From contig NZ_JFHC01000070.1 of assembly GCF_000698595.1 (NCBI RefSeq), positions 1 through 40,523 of the forward strand: a DNA stretch of 40,523 bases. The letters are read 5' to 3'. Below, piece after piece: positions 32,554-40,523 of the stretch. Both the position numbers and the translations under genes were made by a program. The notes under the pieces are model-generated. The model searched no databases, was not told the DNA's origin, and worked only from the letters and a program-made list of their open reading frames with translations. The stretch is from Caballeronia glathei. Its GTDB lineage: Bacteria > Pseudomonadota > Gammaproteobacteria > Burkholderiales > Burkholderiaceae. Every line of letters begins with the position of its first letter. Positions within the stretch are counted from its first letter, which is position 1.

Positions 32554-33513
32554 TCAGGCCAGCCTCGTCTTTCTCCAGGAATGGGGCGTTTCGCCGACGA
32601 AGCGTTTGAACACCGTCGTGAAATGCGCCTGCGAGCGGAATCCGCAATGCAGCGCGACGTCCATGATGTTTTGCTGCGGGTCGATCAAGAGGCGCTGGGC
32701 ATGCTCGATACGCCGGCGCAGCAGGTATTCATGCGGGCGCAAGCCCGTCGCGCGCCGGAACTGCGCGGCGAAGTGCATGCGTGTCAGGCCCGCCCTCTCC
32801 GCCATATCGAAGAGCGTGATCGGATCGGACAGGTGAGCGTCGATATACTCGGTCACGCGATTCATTCGCCATCCGGGCAGCGCGGCGACTTCCCGGCCCT
32901 GCCCGTTCGGCGCGGCGAAATGGCGCGCGACGACACGCGACACGATAGCGAGGCACACGCTGTCCGTGAAAACCTTGCCCACGGCGGCGTCGCTGAGGTG
33001 CGACACGACAAGGGCCTGCCCCAGCCGTTCGATCGCGGGATCGCGGATCAGCCCCGGGTTGTCCAGCACGATGTCGCCGGCATGCGAACGCTGGAACGTA
33101 TCTTCGTAGCACTCCGCGAGCACCTGCTGGGAGACGAACAGATGCAGGACGTCCACGGGCGACTCGAAGACGGCGCTGACTGGCACGCCCGGTGCCGTGA
33201 CCTGCACTGCGCCGCCTGGCACCTGCCCTCGCACGAGCCTGCGGCCCGCGTAGCTGAAACTCAGGGACGCGCATTTCAGGATCAGGCCGAAACAGTGATC
33301 GGACTCGCTGCCGTGGTTGGCGACTTCGAGCGGGCGGCTGCCGTCGTGCGTCCAGCGCGCCACCATCACACTGCCCCGATGATGACGTGACGCGCCCTGA
33401 TGCCTGCTCGGCCGACGCCATTGTTCCTCCGTGTGAATGGAACCGGGAATGCGCGGCGGGGCGATCTCTGCACTCGCATCGGCTTCGGGATAGGTGAGCA
33501 ACAGTGTGGTCAT
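32554..33513 (-). CDS. AraC-family transcriptional regulator
   Basis: This 319-residue regulator has an N-terminal ligand or cupin-like domain (about 1-205) and a C-terminal AraC double helix-turn-helix. The first HTH is around ITLFDMAERAGLTRMHFAAQF and the second is in IMDVALHCGFRSQAHFTTVF. RRATGLRPHEYLLRRRI and VGETPHSWRK lie between and after them, in the usual order. The start is uncertain: the ATG at 33513 has no strong Shine-Dalgarno, and an ATG at 33366 is possible. It lies 73 bases upstream of the DUF3331-ClC operon on the same strand and could control it. The palindrome at 33635-33647 lies upstream of its start. Effector unknown. Confidence 0.87.
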   Translation of the reverse strand: MTTLLLTYPEADASAEIAPPRIPGSIHTEEQWRRPSRHQGASRHHRGSVMVARWTHDGSRPLEVANHGSESDHCFGLILKCASLSFSYAGRRLVRGQVPGGAVQVTAPGVPVSAVFESPVDVLHLFVSQQVLAECYEDTFQRSHAGDIVLDNPGLIRDPAIERLGQALVVSHLSDAAVGKVFTDSVCLAIVSRVVARHFAAPNGQGREVAALPGWRMNRVTEYIDAHLSDPITLFDMAERAGLTRMHFAAQFRRATGLRPHEYLLRRRIEHAQRLLIDPQQNIMDVALHCGFRSQAHFTTVFKRFVGETPHSWRKTRLA

Positions 33514-33634
33514 GAGGGTTCGTCTGACAAATTGATCAGGCTGCGGCCGGAATGCCTGCGCCGCGACGACTCAAAGTTAGTCAAACGAAACTGCTACGAC
33601 TAGCCGTTCGAAAGGACGGCCATGCCGCCCATTG

Positions 33635-33647
33635 GGTTGTAACAACC
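33635..33647. promoter_or_regulatory. Palindrome upstream of a candidate small RNA
   Basis: GGTTGT (33635-33640) and ACAACC (33642-33647) are a perfect dyad around one central A. TATATG immediately follows and could be a weak -10. The site might be an operator for the AraC protein or another regulator. A convincing -35 was not found. Confidence 0.35.
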
Positions 33648-33654
33648 TATATGA

Positions 33655-33766
33655 AGGTTTAGTACGGGCCCGGGCGAAGCGCGGCACGATACGAACCGCG
33701 AGGAGAAGTCGCGCCCGGCACACGTCGCAAGAGCGTGGCCCCGCACGGCTGCTGCCGTGCGTTTTT
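33655..33766 (+). ncRNA. Candidate structured small RNA or 5' leader ending in a terminator
   Basis: About 110 bases with two nested stems then a terminator, and no reading frame of its own. The outer stem is CCGGGCG (33670-33676) with CGCCCGG (33712-33718). The inner stem is CGCGG (33680-33684) with CCGCG (33696-33700). It ends at the intrinsic terminator at 33742-33766. It could be a free-standing small RNA or a riboswitch/attenuator controlling the DUF1003 gene, whose start is 88 bases beyond the terminator. It matches no RNA family I can name. The 5' end is a guess. Confidence 0.4.
33742..33766 (+). terminator. Rho-independent terminator upstream of the DUF1003 gene
   Basis: CGCACGGC (33742-33749) pairs perfectly with GCCGTGCG (33754-33761) across a TGCT loop, and five T follow (33762-33766). 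The T-run fixes the orientation to the plus strand; the reverse direction has none. No plus-strand protein gene precedes it. Confidence 0.85.
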
Positions 33767-33853
33767 GAAAAGCTGCGTGCGTTTTCTAATCGATGCGTCA
33801 GGATGGATCGCTACATTCGGCAGGTCCCTAACCCTTCGCTCGACAATACCTTC

Positions 33854-34423
33854 ATGGCCGATGTACGCGACATTCCATCCATCCGCAGCGGAGCGCCTGC
33901 CGACCACCCCCTGCGCTTTCAGGCGCCGCATGCGCACCTGTCCAGCGTGTTCGGCAACGACTGGCTTTCGCTGCGTGCCGAAGCATTCGCGCGCTTCTTC
34001 GGTACGCCGACCTTCCTTGTCGCGCAGACGGTGATCGTCGGCGTGTGGATGGCCGCGAACCTGCTCGGCTTCACTCATTTCGACCGCTACCCGTTCATTC
34101 TGCTGAACCTCGCCTTCAGTCTGCAGGCCGCGTATGCTGCGCCGCTCATTCTGCTTGCGCAGACACGGCAAGCCGATCGCGACAAGGCGTTGGCGGCGGC
34201 CGATGCCCATCATCGGGAAGACCTCGCGCAGGCGTCCAGGCAGCGCGAGCTCGAACTCGTCCACCAGACCGGGCAGCTCACCCTGCTGTTGCAGCAGAAC
34301 ACCCGTCTCACCGAGGTGACGCGCGAGCTCACCGAGCGAATCGAGTCGCTGACTCGCGAAGTGCACGAACGGCTGACTCAAGCACCGCATGCAGAACCAA
34401 CGTCCCCCGCCGAGCCCCGATAA
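33854..34423 (+). CDS. DUF1003 membrane protein
   Basis: This 189-residue protein is of the DUF1003 family. The family core is obvious: AHLSSVFGNDWLSLRAEAFARFFGTP, in overlapping segments, two membrane helices (FLVAQTVIVGVWMAANLLGF and FILLNLAFSLQAAYAAPLIL) and the charged LAQTRQADRDK after helix 2. The C-terminal third is a predicted coiled coil (about 115-180). Its function is unestablished. The start is uncertain: the ATG at 33854 lacks a clear Shine-Dalgarno, and an ATG at 33803 would add 17 residues. Both lie downstream of the terminator at 33742-33766, so expression may depend on read-through or on a separate promoter in the 90-base gap. Confidence 0.85.
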   Translation: MADVRDIPSIRSGAPADHPLRFQAPHAHLSSVFGNDWLSLRAEAFARFFGTPTFLVAQTVIVGVWMAANLLGFTHFDRYPFILLNLAFSLQAAYAAPLILLAQTRQADRDKALAAADAHHREDLAQASRQRELELVHQTGQLTLLLQQNTRLTEVTRELTERIESLTREVHERLTQAPHAEPTSPAEPR

Positions 34424-34444
34424 GCGGCGCAATTGAGGCGCCGC
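34424..34444 (+). terminator. Hairpin directly after the DUF1003 stop codon
   Basis: GCGGCGC (34424-34430) and GCGCCGC (34438-34444) form a perfect 7-bp stem with a 7-base loop, beginning at the base after the stop. There is no U-tract. It probably ends or stabilises the DUF1003 mRNA. Confidence 0.5.
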
Positions 34445-34823
34445 GAGCAAGCGCGGCGGCGCCAGATGCCCGGCTCGCGAAAGCCGCGGCACGTTCCCTC
34501 GTCACGCGGCCTGTCAGGAATCCCCATCCAAAAGCGGCTCAACAAGTCTTCGTACTTGATGCCAGCGCTCGGGCGCGGCCGGTCGCATGCCTTCATCCTG
34601 CCTTCACCGTGCGATTAGAAAACATGACGTTGTCAGATTAAAGAAAGGCCAGGTGGGAATCCGTACGCTCTGCATCGACGCAATTCGCCCGCTTTCCGGA
34701 AGACCTCCGGTTCGCGGCCAGCGAGACGCAAACCAATGCACACATCGTATGGAGCCCACTCGTCATGACCTCTGCCGAAGATGAACTAGCCGCCGCTGAT
34801 GAAAGCCGAACGGGAGTCGAGCG
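34424..34823. other. Intergenic, 400 bases
   Basis: After the DUF1003 hairpin this stretch should carry the promoter of the OMF-EmrA-EmrB operon. The AT-rich patch around 34610-34650 (GATTAGAAAACATGACG, then GATTAAAGAAAGG) is the likeliest place. No regulator gene and no palindromic operator was recognised. Confidence 0.4.
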
Positions 34824-36401
34824 ATGAGATTTCCTTTCAGTTTCAGGTCCGTGTTCGCCGATGGTCCGCGCCGCGCGTCGCGGCCGGTAGCCGCCGCTCT
34901 CGCCCTCGCGCTGGCGGGTTGCGTGAACTACGCCGGCATCCATAGCGACAGCCAGATCGCCGCGCCCACGCAGTACGCCACCGCGCAGAGCCTGCCAGCC
35001 GAAGGCGCCCCGTGGCCCTCGACTGACTGGGCCACGCAGTTCGGCGACCCGCAGTTGCCGAAGCTGATCGACGAGGCGCTCGAAGGCAGCCCCTCGATCG
35101 CCGAGGCGCAGGCGCGACTGGCGAAGGCCTCGTCCTATATCGAGTCCTCGCGCGCCGGGCTCTTTCCCAAGGCGGGAGCAAGCTATTCGTGGAACCGCTT
35201 GCTGCTTTCGGAGAACCTCCTTCCGCCGCCGTTCGGCGGCACCTGGTACAGCGAGAACAGCGTGCTCGCCAGCGCCTCGTGGGATCTGGACCTGTGGGGC
35301 AAGAACCGCGCACGGCTTGCGCAGGCAGTCTCGCAAAGCAAGGCAGCCGATGCGGATTTGCAGCAGGCGCGCGTGACGCTGGCCGCCTCGGTGGCGTCCA
35401 CCTATAACCAGCTCGCGCAGCTCTATGCCCTGCGTGACATCGCGCAGCGCGAGATCGACGACCGCAACACGATCCGCAGTATCACCAACGAGCGTGTCAC
35501 CGCGGGGCTCGACACGAACGTCGAGCAGGAAACCGCACGCGGCAACGTGGCGACCAGCAAGACGACGCTGAGCCAGCTCGACGGTCTGATCGAGGTGGTG
35601 CGCTACCAGCTCGCGGCGCTGCTGGGCAAGGGACCGGACCGCGGACTGCAGATCGCGCAGCCGGCGCTCGGCGCGAACGCGCCGGTCGCGCTGCCCGACA
35701 ACCTGCCGGCTGACCTGATCGCGCGGCGCCCGGACATCGTGGCGGCGCGCTGGCAGGTGGAGGCGGCGCTCCAGGGCGTGAAGGAGGCGAAGGCCGAGTT
35801 CTTCCCGGACGTGAATCTCTCGGCCAGCATCGGCCTCGATGCGCTCGGCTGGGGACGGTTCCTGCGGGCGTCGAGCCGGCAGATCGAAGCGGGTCCGGCC
35901 ATCCACCTGCCGATCTTCGACGCGGGTGCGCTGCGCGCGCAGCTGAAGGGCCGCTATGCGGACTTCGACGCGGACGTGGCGAACTACGACAAGACGCTCG
36001 TGAATGCACTCTCGCAGGTGGCCACGCAGATTTCGTCGATTCGTTCGTCGGACCAGCAACTGGTCGACGCACAGCAGGCACTGGATGCCTCGACGCGCGC
36101 GTACGAGCTCGCCGTGGTGCGCTACCGCGCGGGGCTCGTGCCGCAGATCCAGGTGCTGCAGGCGGACGACACGCGGCTCGCGGCGGACCAGACGGTGACG
36201 AACCTGGCAATGCAGCGGCGCGACCAGCAGATCGCGCTGATCCGCGCGCTGGGCGGCGGCTTCGATGCACAGGCCGTCGGCCTTGCGATGCCGCCCGCCG
36301 ACGCCGCGGGCGCTGCCGCCGCATCAGCGCCGGCAGCGCAGGCCGTGGTTTCTGCTGCGACGGCCACGGAGCCCGAGAGCGCGTCGCGCATCCCTCGCTG
36401 A
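34824..36401 (+). CDS. NodT-family outer-membrane efflux lipoprotein (EmrAB-linked)
   Basis: This 525-residue TolC-superfamily channel has a long n-region, a hydrophobic segment and lipobox LAGC with the lipidated cysteine at 33. Repeat-domain hallmarks are WATQFGDPQLPKLIDEAL, ASWDLDLWGKNRARLA, LIARRPDIVAARWQVEAAL, AEFFPDVNLSASIGL and PIFDAGALRAQL. The Ala-rich C-terminal tail after ALGGGFDAQ is longer than usual. It is the first gene of a tripartite operon with an EmrA-type adaptor (37 bases on) and an EmrB-type transporter. It is a different subtype from the channel at 18011-19486. Confidence 0.92.
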   Translation: MRFPFSFRSVFADGPRRASRPVAAALALALAGCVNYAGIHSDSQIAAPTQYATAQSLPAEGAPWPSTDWATQFGDPQLPKLIDEALEGSPSIAEAQARLAKASSYIESSRAGLFPKAGASYSWNRLLLSENLLPPPFGGTWYSENSVLASASWDLDLWGKNRARLAQAVSQSKAADADLQQARVTLAASVASTYNQLAQLYALRDIAQREIDDRNTIRSITNERVTAGLDTNVEQETARGNVATSKTTLSQLDGLIEVVRYQLAALLGKGPDRGLQIAQPALGANAPVALPDNLPADLIARRPDIVAARWQVEAALQGVKEAKAEFFPDVNLSASIGLDALGWGRFLRASSRQIEAGPAIHLPIFDAGALRAQLKGRYADFDADVANYDKTLVNALSQVATQISSIRSSDQQLVDAQQALDASTRAYELAVVRYRAGLVPQIQVLQADDTRLAADQTVTNLAMQRRDQQIALIRALGGGFDAQAVGLAMPPADAAGAAAASAPAAQAVVSAATATEPESASRIPR

Positions 36402-36438
36402 ACCAATAACACTTTTATAGAGAAACCGGAGCCTGACC

Positions 36439-37725
36439 ATGAGCACTCCTCCCCCGCAACCGGCGGCGGCCCCGCAGCCGGACCCGAACCACCACCGGCG
36501 CAGGCGCCTGATCGCGCTCCTCGTCGTCGTGATCCTCGTCACGGCGATCGCCTACGCGATGTACTACTTCCGTGTGGCGCGCTTTCACGTGAGCACTGAC
36601 GACGCCTACGTGAACGGCAACGTCGTGCAGATCACGCCGCAAGTCACCGGCACGGTGATCGCCGTAGAGGCCGACGACACGCAGACGGTGCGCGAAGGCC
36701 AGCCGCTCGTTGAACTCGACGCCGCCGACGCGCGCGTGTTGCTGCAGCAAACCGAGGCGACGCTCGCGCAGACGGTGCGCCAGGTGCGCGGCCTCTTCGT
36801 CGATGACGACCAGTACGCGGCGCAGATGGCCGTGCGCGAAGCGGACCTCGCACGCGCGCAGGAAGACCTGCGCCGGCGCCTGACGGTGCAGCAGACGGGC
36901 GCCGTCTCGCAGGAAGACGTTTCGCATGCGCACGATGCGGTGCGAACGGCACAGGCCGCGCTCGACGCGGCGCGCGAGCAGCTCGCGGCAAATCGCGCGC
37001 TCACGGCGGACACGACGATCGCGCGCCACCCCGACGTGCAGGCCGCCGCCGCCCGGGTACGCGACGCGTATCTGGCCAACGCGCGCAACGTGCTGCCGGC
37101 ACCGGTGACGGGCTACGTGGCGCAGCGCTCCGTGCAGGTGGGGCAGCGTGTTTCGCCGGGCACGCCGCTGATGGCGGTCGTGCCGCTCAACGAAGTGTGG
37201 GTCGACGCGAACTTCAAGGAAGTGCAGCTCGGCCGCATGCGCATCGGGCAGCCGGTGACACTGACGGCGGACGCGTACGGCTCGTCGGTGGTGTATCACG
37301 GCCGGGTGATCGGGTTTTCGGCGGGCACGGGCTCGGCGTTCTCGCTGCTTCCCGCGCAGAACGCGACGGGCAACTGGATCAAGGTGGTGCAGCGGCTGCC
37401 GGTGCGCATCGGGCTGGATCCGAAGGAACTGGCGCAGCATCCGCTGCGCATCGGGCTGTCGATGCAGGCAGACGTGGACATCCACGACGAGAGCGGTAGC
37501 GAACTGGCCAACGCCCCCACCACCGAGTACCAGACGGATGTGTTCGCCCGGTACGGCGACGACGCCGACGCGGAAATCGCACGCATCATCGCGGCGAACG
37601 CCGGGCACGGGGCCGACCATGCCGCAAACGGCGGCGCCGTGATGAACGACGCACCACGCAAGGGCGCGATCGCGAAGGTCGCGAAGGTCGCGCAGACCGC
37701 GCAAGTGGCGCAGACGGCGCCATGA
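36439..37725 (+). CDS. emrA: EmrA-type membrane fusion protein
   Basis: This 428-residue HlyD-family adaptor has a Pro-rich cytoplasmic N-terminus, one anchor (about 24-43) and the EmrA signature HVSTDDAYVNGNVVQITPQ. The lipoyl half motif, a coiled coil (about 90-200) and the second lipoyl half PVTGYVAQRSVQVGQRVSPG follow. NEVWVDANFKEVQLGRMRIGQ is also diagnostic of EmrA. It links the DHA2 transporter to the outer-membrane channel. The C-terminus carries an unusual run of VAKVAQTAQ-like imperfect repeats not needed for the fold. The next gene follows after 67 bases. Confidence 0.92.
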   Translation: MSTPPPQPAAAPQPDPNHHRRRRLIALLVVVILVTAIAYAMYYFRVARFHVSTDDAYVNGNVVQITPQVTGTVIAVEADDTQTVREGQPLVELDAADARVLLQQTEATLAQTVRQVRGLFVDDDQYAAQMAVREADLARAQEDLRRRLTVQQTGAVSQEDVSHAHDAVRTAQAALDAAREQLAANRALTADTTIARHPDVQAAAARVRDAYLANARNVLPAPVTGYVAQRSVQVGQRVSPGTPLMAVVPLNEVWVDANFKEVQLGRMRIGQPVTLTADAYGSSVVYHGRVIGFSAGTGSAFSLLPAQNATGNWIKVVQRLPVRIGLDPKELAQHPLRIGLSMQADVDIHDESGSELANAPTTEYQTDVFARYGDDADAEIARIIAANAGHGADHAANGGAVMNDAPRKGAIAKVAKVAQTAQVAQTAP

Positions 37726-37792
37726 GCGGCGTGCTTCAGCATCCGGCCCGGCAAACGGTTCGTCACAACATACAGCACAAGGCTCGACTTCC

Positions 37793-39346
37793 ATGGCTCT
37801 GGCACAGGCTCCCCTACCCCCGCTGAGCGGCGGCCGGCTCGTCCTCGCGACGATCGCGGTGGCGCTCGCCACGTTCATGAACGTGCTCGACACGTCGATC
37901 GCGAACGTCGCGATTCCGACGATCTCGGGCAACCTCGGCGTCTCCGTCGACCAGGGCACGTGGGTCATTACGGTGTTCGCGGCTGCGAACGCCGTGTCGA
38001 TTCCGCTCACGGGCTGGCTCACGCAGCGCATCGGCGAGATCCGGCTCTTCGTCGGCGCGATCGTGTTGTTCACGCTCACGTCGTGGCTGTGCGGCATCGC
38101 GCCGACCCTGCCGGTGCTGCTCGTCGCGCGCGTGGTGCAGGGCGCGGTCGCGGGGCCGCTGATCCCGCTCTCGCAGGCAATCCTGCTGGGCTCCTACCCG
38201 AAGGAAAAGTCGTCATCAGCGCTCGCGCTGTGGGGGATGACGGCGACGGTCGGCCCGATCGCGGGCCCGACCCTCGGCGGCTGGATCACCGACAACTACA
38301 ACTGGTCGTGGATCTTCTACATCAACATCCCGGTCGGCGTGTTCGCCGCGACCGTCACGTGGATGATGTACCGCAAGCGCGAGACGCCCACGCGCAGGAC
38401 GCCCATCGATATCGTCGGCCTCGGGCTGCTGATCGTCTGGGTGGGCTCGCTGCAGGTGATGCTCGACAAGGGCCGCGACCTCGACTGGTTCAACTCGCCC
38501 GTGATCGTCGCGCTCGGCATCACGGCGCTCATCAGCTTCGCGTTCTTCCTCGTCTGGGAGCTGACCGAGGAGGACCCGATCGTCGACTTGCGGCTCTTCG
38601 CGCAGCGCAACTTCCTGGGCGGCACGGTCGCGATCTCGGTCGCATACGGCGTGTTCTTCGGCAACCTCGTGCTGCTGCCGCAATGGATGCAGGAATATCT
38701 CGGCTACCGCGCGCTCGATGCGGGGCTCGTCACCGCGCCGCTCGGCGTGTTCGCCGTGCTTCTCTCGCCGGTCATCGGGCGCGTGCTCAAGAGCTGGGAC
38801 GCACGCGCCGTCGCGACGCTCTCTTTCGTGGGCTTCGCGGGCGTGTTCTACATGCGCACGAACTACGTGATCTCGATCGATACGTGGCATCTCGTACTGC
38901 CGACGCTGCTGCAAGGCATCCCGATGGCGCTCTTCTTCGTGCCGCTCACATCGATCATCCTGTCGGGGCAGCCGCCGCAGCGGCTGGCGGCGGCGGCGGG
39001 CGTGTCGAACTTCGCGCGCGTGTTCTGCGGCGCGGTCGGCACGTCGATTGCGGGCAACGAGTGGAACAACCGCACGGTGCTGCATCACGTGCGGCTCACC
39101 GAGCAGGCAAGCATCGACAACCCGGGGTTCAATCATCAGATCGACCTGACGCGCTCGCTGCTGCATCTGAACGTCGATTCCGCACGCGCCCTCTTCGATT
39201 ACACCGTCAACACGCAAGCGGCGATGATGGGGCTCAACGACATCTTCTACATCTCGTCCATCATCTACGTGCTGATCATTCCGCTCATCTGGATCACGCG
39301 GCCGACGAAGGGCGGCGGCGGTGCCGCAGCGGCGGGCGCGCACTGA
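37793..39346 (+). CDS. emrB: EmrB/QacA-family (DHA2) drug:proton antiporter
   Basis: This 517-residue, 14-helix major facilitator is of the DHA2 subfamily. LDTSIANVAIPTISGNLG (helix 1 motif D1) and TWVITVFAAANAVSIPLTGWL begin it. GLTQRIG-type loop and LLVARVVQGAVAGPLIPLSQA (motif C region) follow, and GPTLGGWITDNYNWSWIFYIN is the DHA2 signature. It exports hydrophobic drugs or uncouplers using the proton gradient, here through its own EmrA and outer-membrane channel. No MarR/EmrR or TetR regulator adjoins the operon, which is atypical. A perfect hairpin follows at 39396-39426. The Gly/Ala tail is short. Confidence 0.93.
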   Translation: MALAQAPLPPLSGGRLVLATIAVALATFMNVLDTSIANVAIPTISGNLGVSVDQGTWVITVFAAANAVSIPLTGWLTQRIGEIRLFVGAIVLFTLTSWLCGIAPTLPVLLVARVVQGAVAGPLIPLSQAILLGSYPKEKSSSALALWGMTATVGPIAGPTLGGWITDNYNWSWIFYINIPVGVFAATVTWMMYRKRETPTRRTPIDIVGLGLLIVWVGSLQVMLDKGRDLDWFNSPVIVALGITALISFAFFLVWELTEEDPIVDLRLFAQRNFLGGTVAISVAYGVFFGNLVLLPQWMQEYLGYRALDAGLVTAPLGVFAVLLSPVIGRVLKSWDARAVATLSFVGFAGVFYMRTNYVISIDTWHLVLPTLLQGIPMALFFVPLTSIILSGQPPQRLAAAAGVSNFARVFCGAVGTSIAGNEWNNRTVLHHVRLTEQASIDNPGFNHQIDLTRSLLHLNVDSARALFDYTVNTQAAMMGLNDIFYISSIIYVLIIPLIWITRPTKGGGGAAAAGAH

Positions 39347-39395
39347 GCGCACTCGGTCGTCAGAGGTCGGAGGGAACATCCGCATGTCACGCAAT

Positions 39396-39426
39396 GGCGG
39401 TGCGGCGCTTGAAGCGCCGCACCGCC
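39396..39426. terminator. Bidirectional terminator hairpin between emrB and transketolase
   Basis: A perfect 13-bp stem, GGCGGTGCGGCGC (39396-39408) with GCGCCGCACCGCC (39414-39426), encloses a TTGAA loop between convergent genes. No U-tract is present on either side. Its strength and position make it the likely terminator for both transcripts. Confidence 0.75.
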
Positions 39427-39464
39427 GGTCTCTCAGGCTGGCCCTTCAGGATCGGGGCTCGTTC

Positions 39465-40469
39465 TTAGCGCAGCCATCCCTTGATGGAATCGGCCATGAC
39501 ATTGGTCGATATGCCATAGCGATCGTGCAGCGTGGGCAGCGCGCCCGCGGCCAGGAACGCATCGGGCAGCGCGATCTGACGATACGTCGGCGTGACGCCG
39601 GCCGTGAGCAGCGTGGTCGCGACCGCTTCGCCAAGGCCGCCGATCACCGTGTGATTCTCGGCCACCACGACCATCCGGCCCGTGCGCCGCGCTTCGCGCA
39701 GGATCGTTTCGGTATCGAGCGGCTTGATGGTCGGCACGTGCAGCACGGCCACGCCGACGTTGTCCGCTTCCAGCGCCTTCGCGACCTCGAGCGAGCGCAT
39801 GGTCATGATGCCCGAGGAGATGATCAGCACCTCCGCCCCGTCGCGCAGCAGCTTGGCCTTGCCGAGTTCGAACCGGTAGTCGTATTCGTCGAGCACGGCG
39901 GGCACGTTGCCGCGCAAGAGGCGCGCATACACCGGTCCCTTGTGGGCGGCGATGGCGGGCACCATCTGCTCGATGTCGAGCGCGTCGCACGGATCGATCA
40001 CCGTCATGTTGGGCATCGCACGCATCAGCGCAAGGTCTTCCGCCGCCTGATGGCTCGGGCCGTAGCCGGTCGTCAGGCCGGGCAGCGCGCAGACGATCTT
40101 CACGTCGAGGTTGTCCTCGGCGATCGCCTGGTGCATGAAGTCGTATGCACGGCGCGTCGCGAACACGGCGTAGGTCGTCACCCACGGCTGCGCGCCTTCG
40201 TGCGCCAAACCGGCGGCCGCACCCATCAGCAATTGCTCGGCCATGCCCATCTGGTAATAGCGTTCCGGAAACTCCTTCGCGAAGATGTGCAGGTCGGTGT
40301 ACTTGCCGAGGTCGGCGGTCATGCCGACCACGTTGGTCTTCGTGCGGGCGAGTTCGGCGAGCGCGTGCCCGAACGGCGCGGAACGCGTGACCTGTCCTTC
40401 GCCCGCAATCGAGGCGATCATCGCGGACGTCTTCAGACGCGGCTTCTGGGTGATGGTGGTGTCGCTCAT
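39465..40469 (-). CDS. Transketolase, C-terminal subunit
   Basis: This 334-residue protein corresponds to the pyrimidine-binding and C-terminal domains of thiamine-diphosphate transketolase, a two-gene form. GMAEQLLMGAAAGLA contains the cofactor-activating glutamate (E78). FGHALAELARTKTNVVGMTADLG, in shorter pieces, PGLTTGYGPSHQAAEDLALMR and VIDPCDALDIEQ are typical. It transfers two-carbon ketol units in the pentose phosphate or a related sugar pathway, with the N-terminal subunit encoded upstream. The ATG at 40469 overlaps the partner's TGA (ATGA) and has GGAGG upstream within the partner. Split transketolases of this kind are often in sugar-utilisation clusters rather than the housekeeping locus. 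Confidence 0.92.
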   Translation of the reverse strand: MSDTTITQKPRLKTSAMIASIAGEGQVTRSAPFGHALAELARTKTNVVGMTADLGKYTDLHIFAKEFPERYYQMGMAEQLLMGAAAGLAHEGAQPWVTTYAVFATRRAYDFMHQAIAEDNLDVKIVCALPGLTTGYGPSHQAAEDLALMRAMPNMTVIDPCDALDIEQMVPAIAAHKGPVYARLLRGNVPAVLDEYDYRFELGKAKLLRDGAEVLIISSGIMTMRSLEVAKALEADNVGVAVLHVPTIKPLDTETILREARRTGRMVVVAENHTVIGGLGEAVATTLLTAGVTPTYRQIALPDAFLAAGALPTLHDRYGISTNVMADSIKGWLR

Positions 40470-40523
40470 GCTTGCCTCCCGGCTTCGAGTGCTGCGAGCG
40501 CCAGTTGCCACTCGTGGGCATCG
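40466..40523 (-). CDS. Transketolase, N-terminal subunit, C-terminal fragment
   Basis: Only the last 18 codons and the stop are in the window. Read on the minus strand they give DAHEWQLALAALEAGRQA, a plausible C-terminus for the thiamine-diphosphate-binding half of a split transketolase. Its TGA overlaps the ATG of the C-terminal subunit gene, and GGAGG for that gene is embedded in its last codons. The assignment rests mainly on this context; the fragment itself is too short for a motif. Confidence 0.7.
   Translation of the reverse strand, partial: DAHEWQLALAALEAGRQA

Larger units (their letters stand above)
33514..33853. other. Divergent non-coding region, 340 bases
   Basis: This separates the AraC gene (minus) from the DUF1003 gene (plus). 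It contains a perfect short palindrome, two nested stems and a strong plus-strand intrinsic terminator, all listed separately. The terminator has no protein gene in front of it on this strand. The frame running through the region up to the DUF1003 gene is arginine-rich and not protein-like before 33803. Confidence 0.6.

Noticed and set aside
1..40523. CRISPR arrays, insertion sequences, integrases, tRNA or rRNA genes
   Set aside because: No regularly spaced repeats, transposase or integrase motifs, or tRNA-like cloverleaf was found on reading the intergenic regions.

Overview
The window is GC-rich, densely coding DNA from a betaproteobacterium. The best guess is the Burkholderia sensu lato group (Paraburkholderia, Caballeronia or Burkholderia). 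That placement rests on the codon style, on families largely confined to Burkholderiaceae (DUF4148, DUF3331), and on a general stock of RND/EmrAB efflux, catalase-related peroxidase and split transketolase genes. No tRNA, rRNA, insertion sequence, CRISPR array or integrase was recognised. It looks like an ordinary accessory-rich stretch of a secondary chromosome.

Left part (1-13.1 kb): the N-terminus of an HD-domain hydrolase leaves the window at the left edge. A 1 kb gene-poor stretch with short inverted repeats follows, then an orphan ECF-like sigma factor. A two-gene ArsR/AHSA1 operon comes next, with a palindrome in its promoter region. After it lie acetoacetate decarboxylase and a patatin/DUF3734 lipase (ketone-body or PHB-type metabolism). 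Then come a large PAP2-phosphatase lipoprotein with an autotransporter-like beta tail, a DUF4148 secreted protein, a solitary contractile-tail sheath gene, an acidic protein of unknown role, an unknown membrane protein and an NAD-type malic enzyme (maeA-like).

Middle (13.5-21.6 kb): an RND permease, membrane-fusion protein and outer-membrane factor form one operon. It ends tail-to-tail, one base away, against an operon for a heavy-metal-type response regulator and sensor kinase, which probably controls the pump.

Redox region (21.7-30.7 kb): a membrane-anchored cytochrome c is divergent from a run of seven same-strand genes: catalase-family peroxidase, cytochrome b561, a YdeP-type molybdoenzyme, a cyanide-insensitive-type bd oxidase (two subunits), a bestrophin-type channel and Dps. 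The run closes with a textbook rho-independent terminator. Short overlaps suggest co-translation of several pairs. I read it as a peroxide, acid and respiratory stress module; this is the most system-like assembly in the window.

Right part (30.8-40.5 kb): a ClC-type chloride transporter overlaps a DUF3331 gene. An AraC-type regulator follows. Beyond it is a non-coding stretch with two nested stems followed by a strong intrinsic terminator, just upstream of a DUF1003 membrane protein; this is a candidate small RNA or leader regulator. Then come an OMF-EmrA-EmrB tripartite drug efflux operon, a 13-bp perfect hairpin, and, convergent with it, the C-terminal subunit of a split transketolase whose N-terminal partner is cut off by the right edge.
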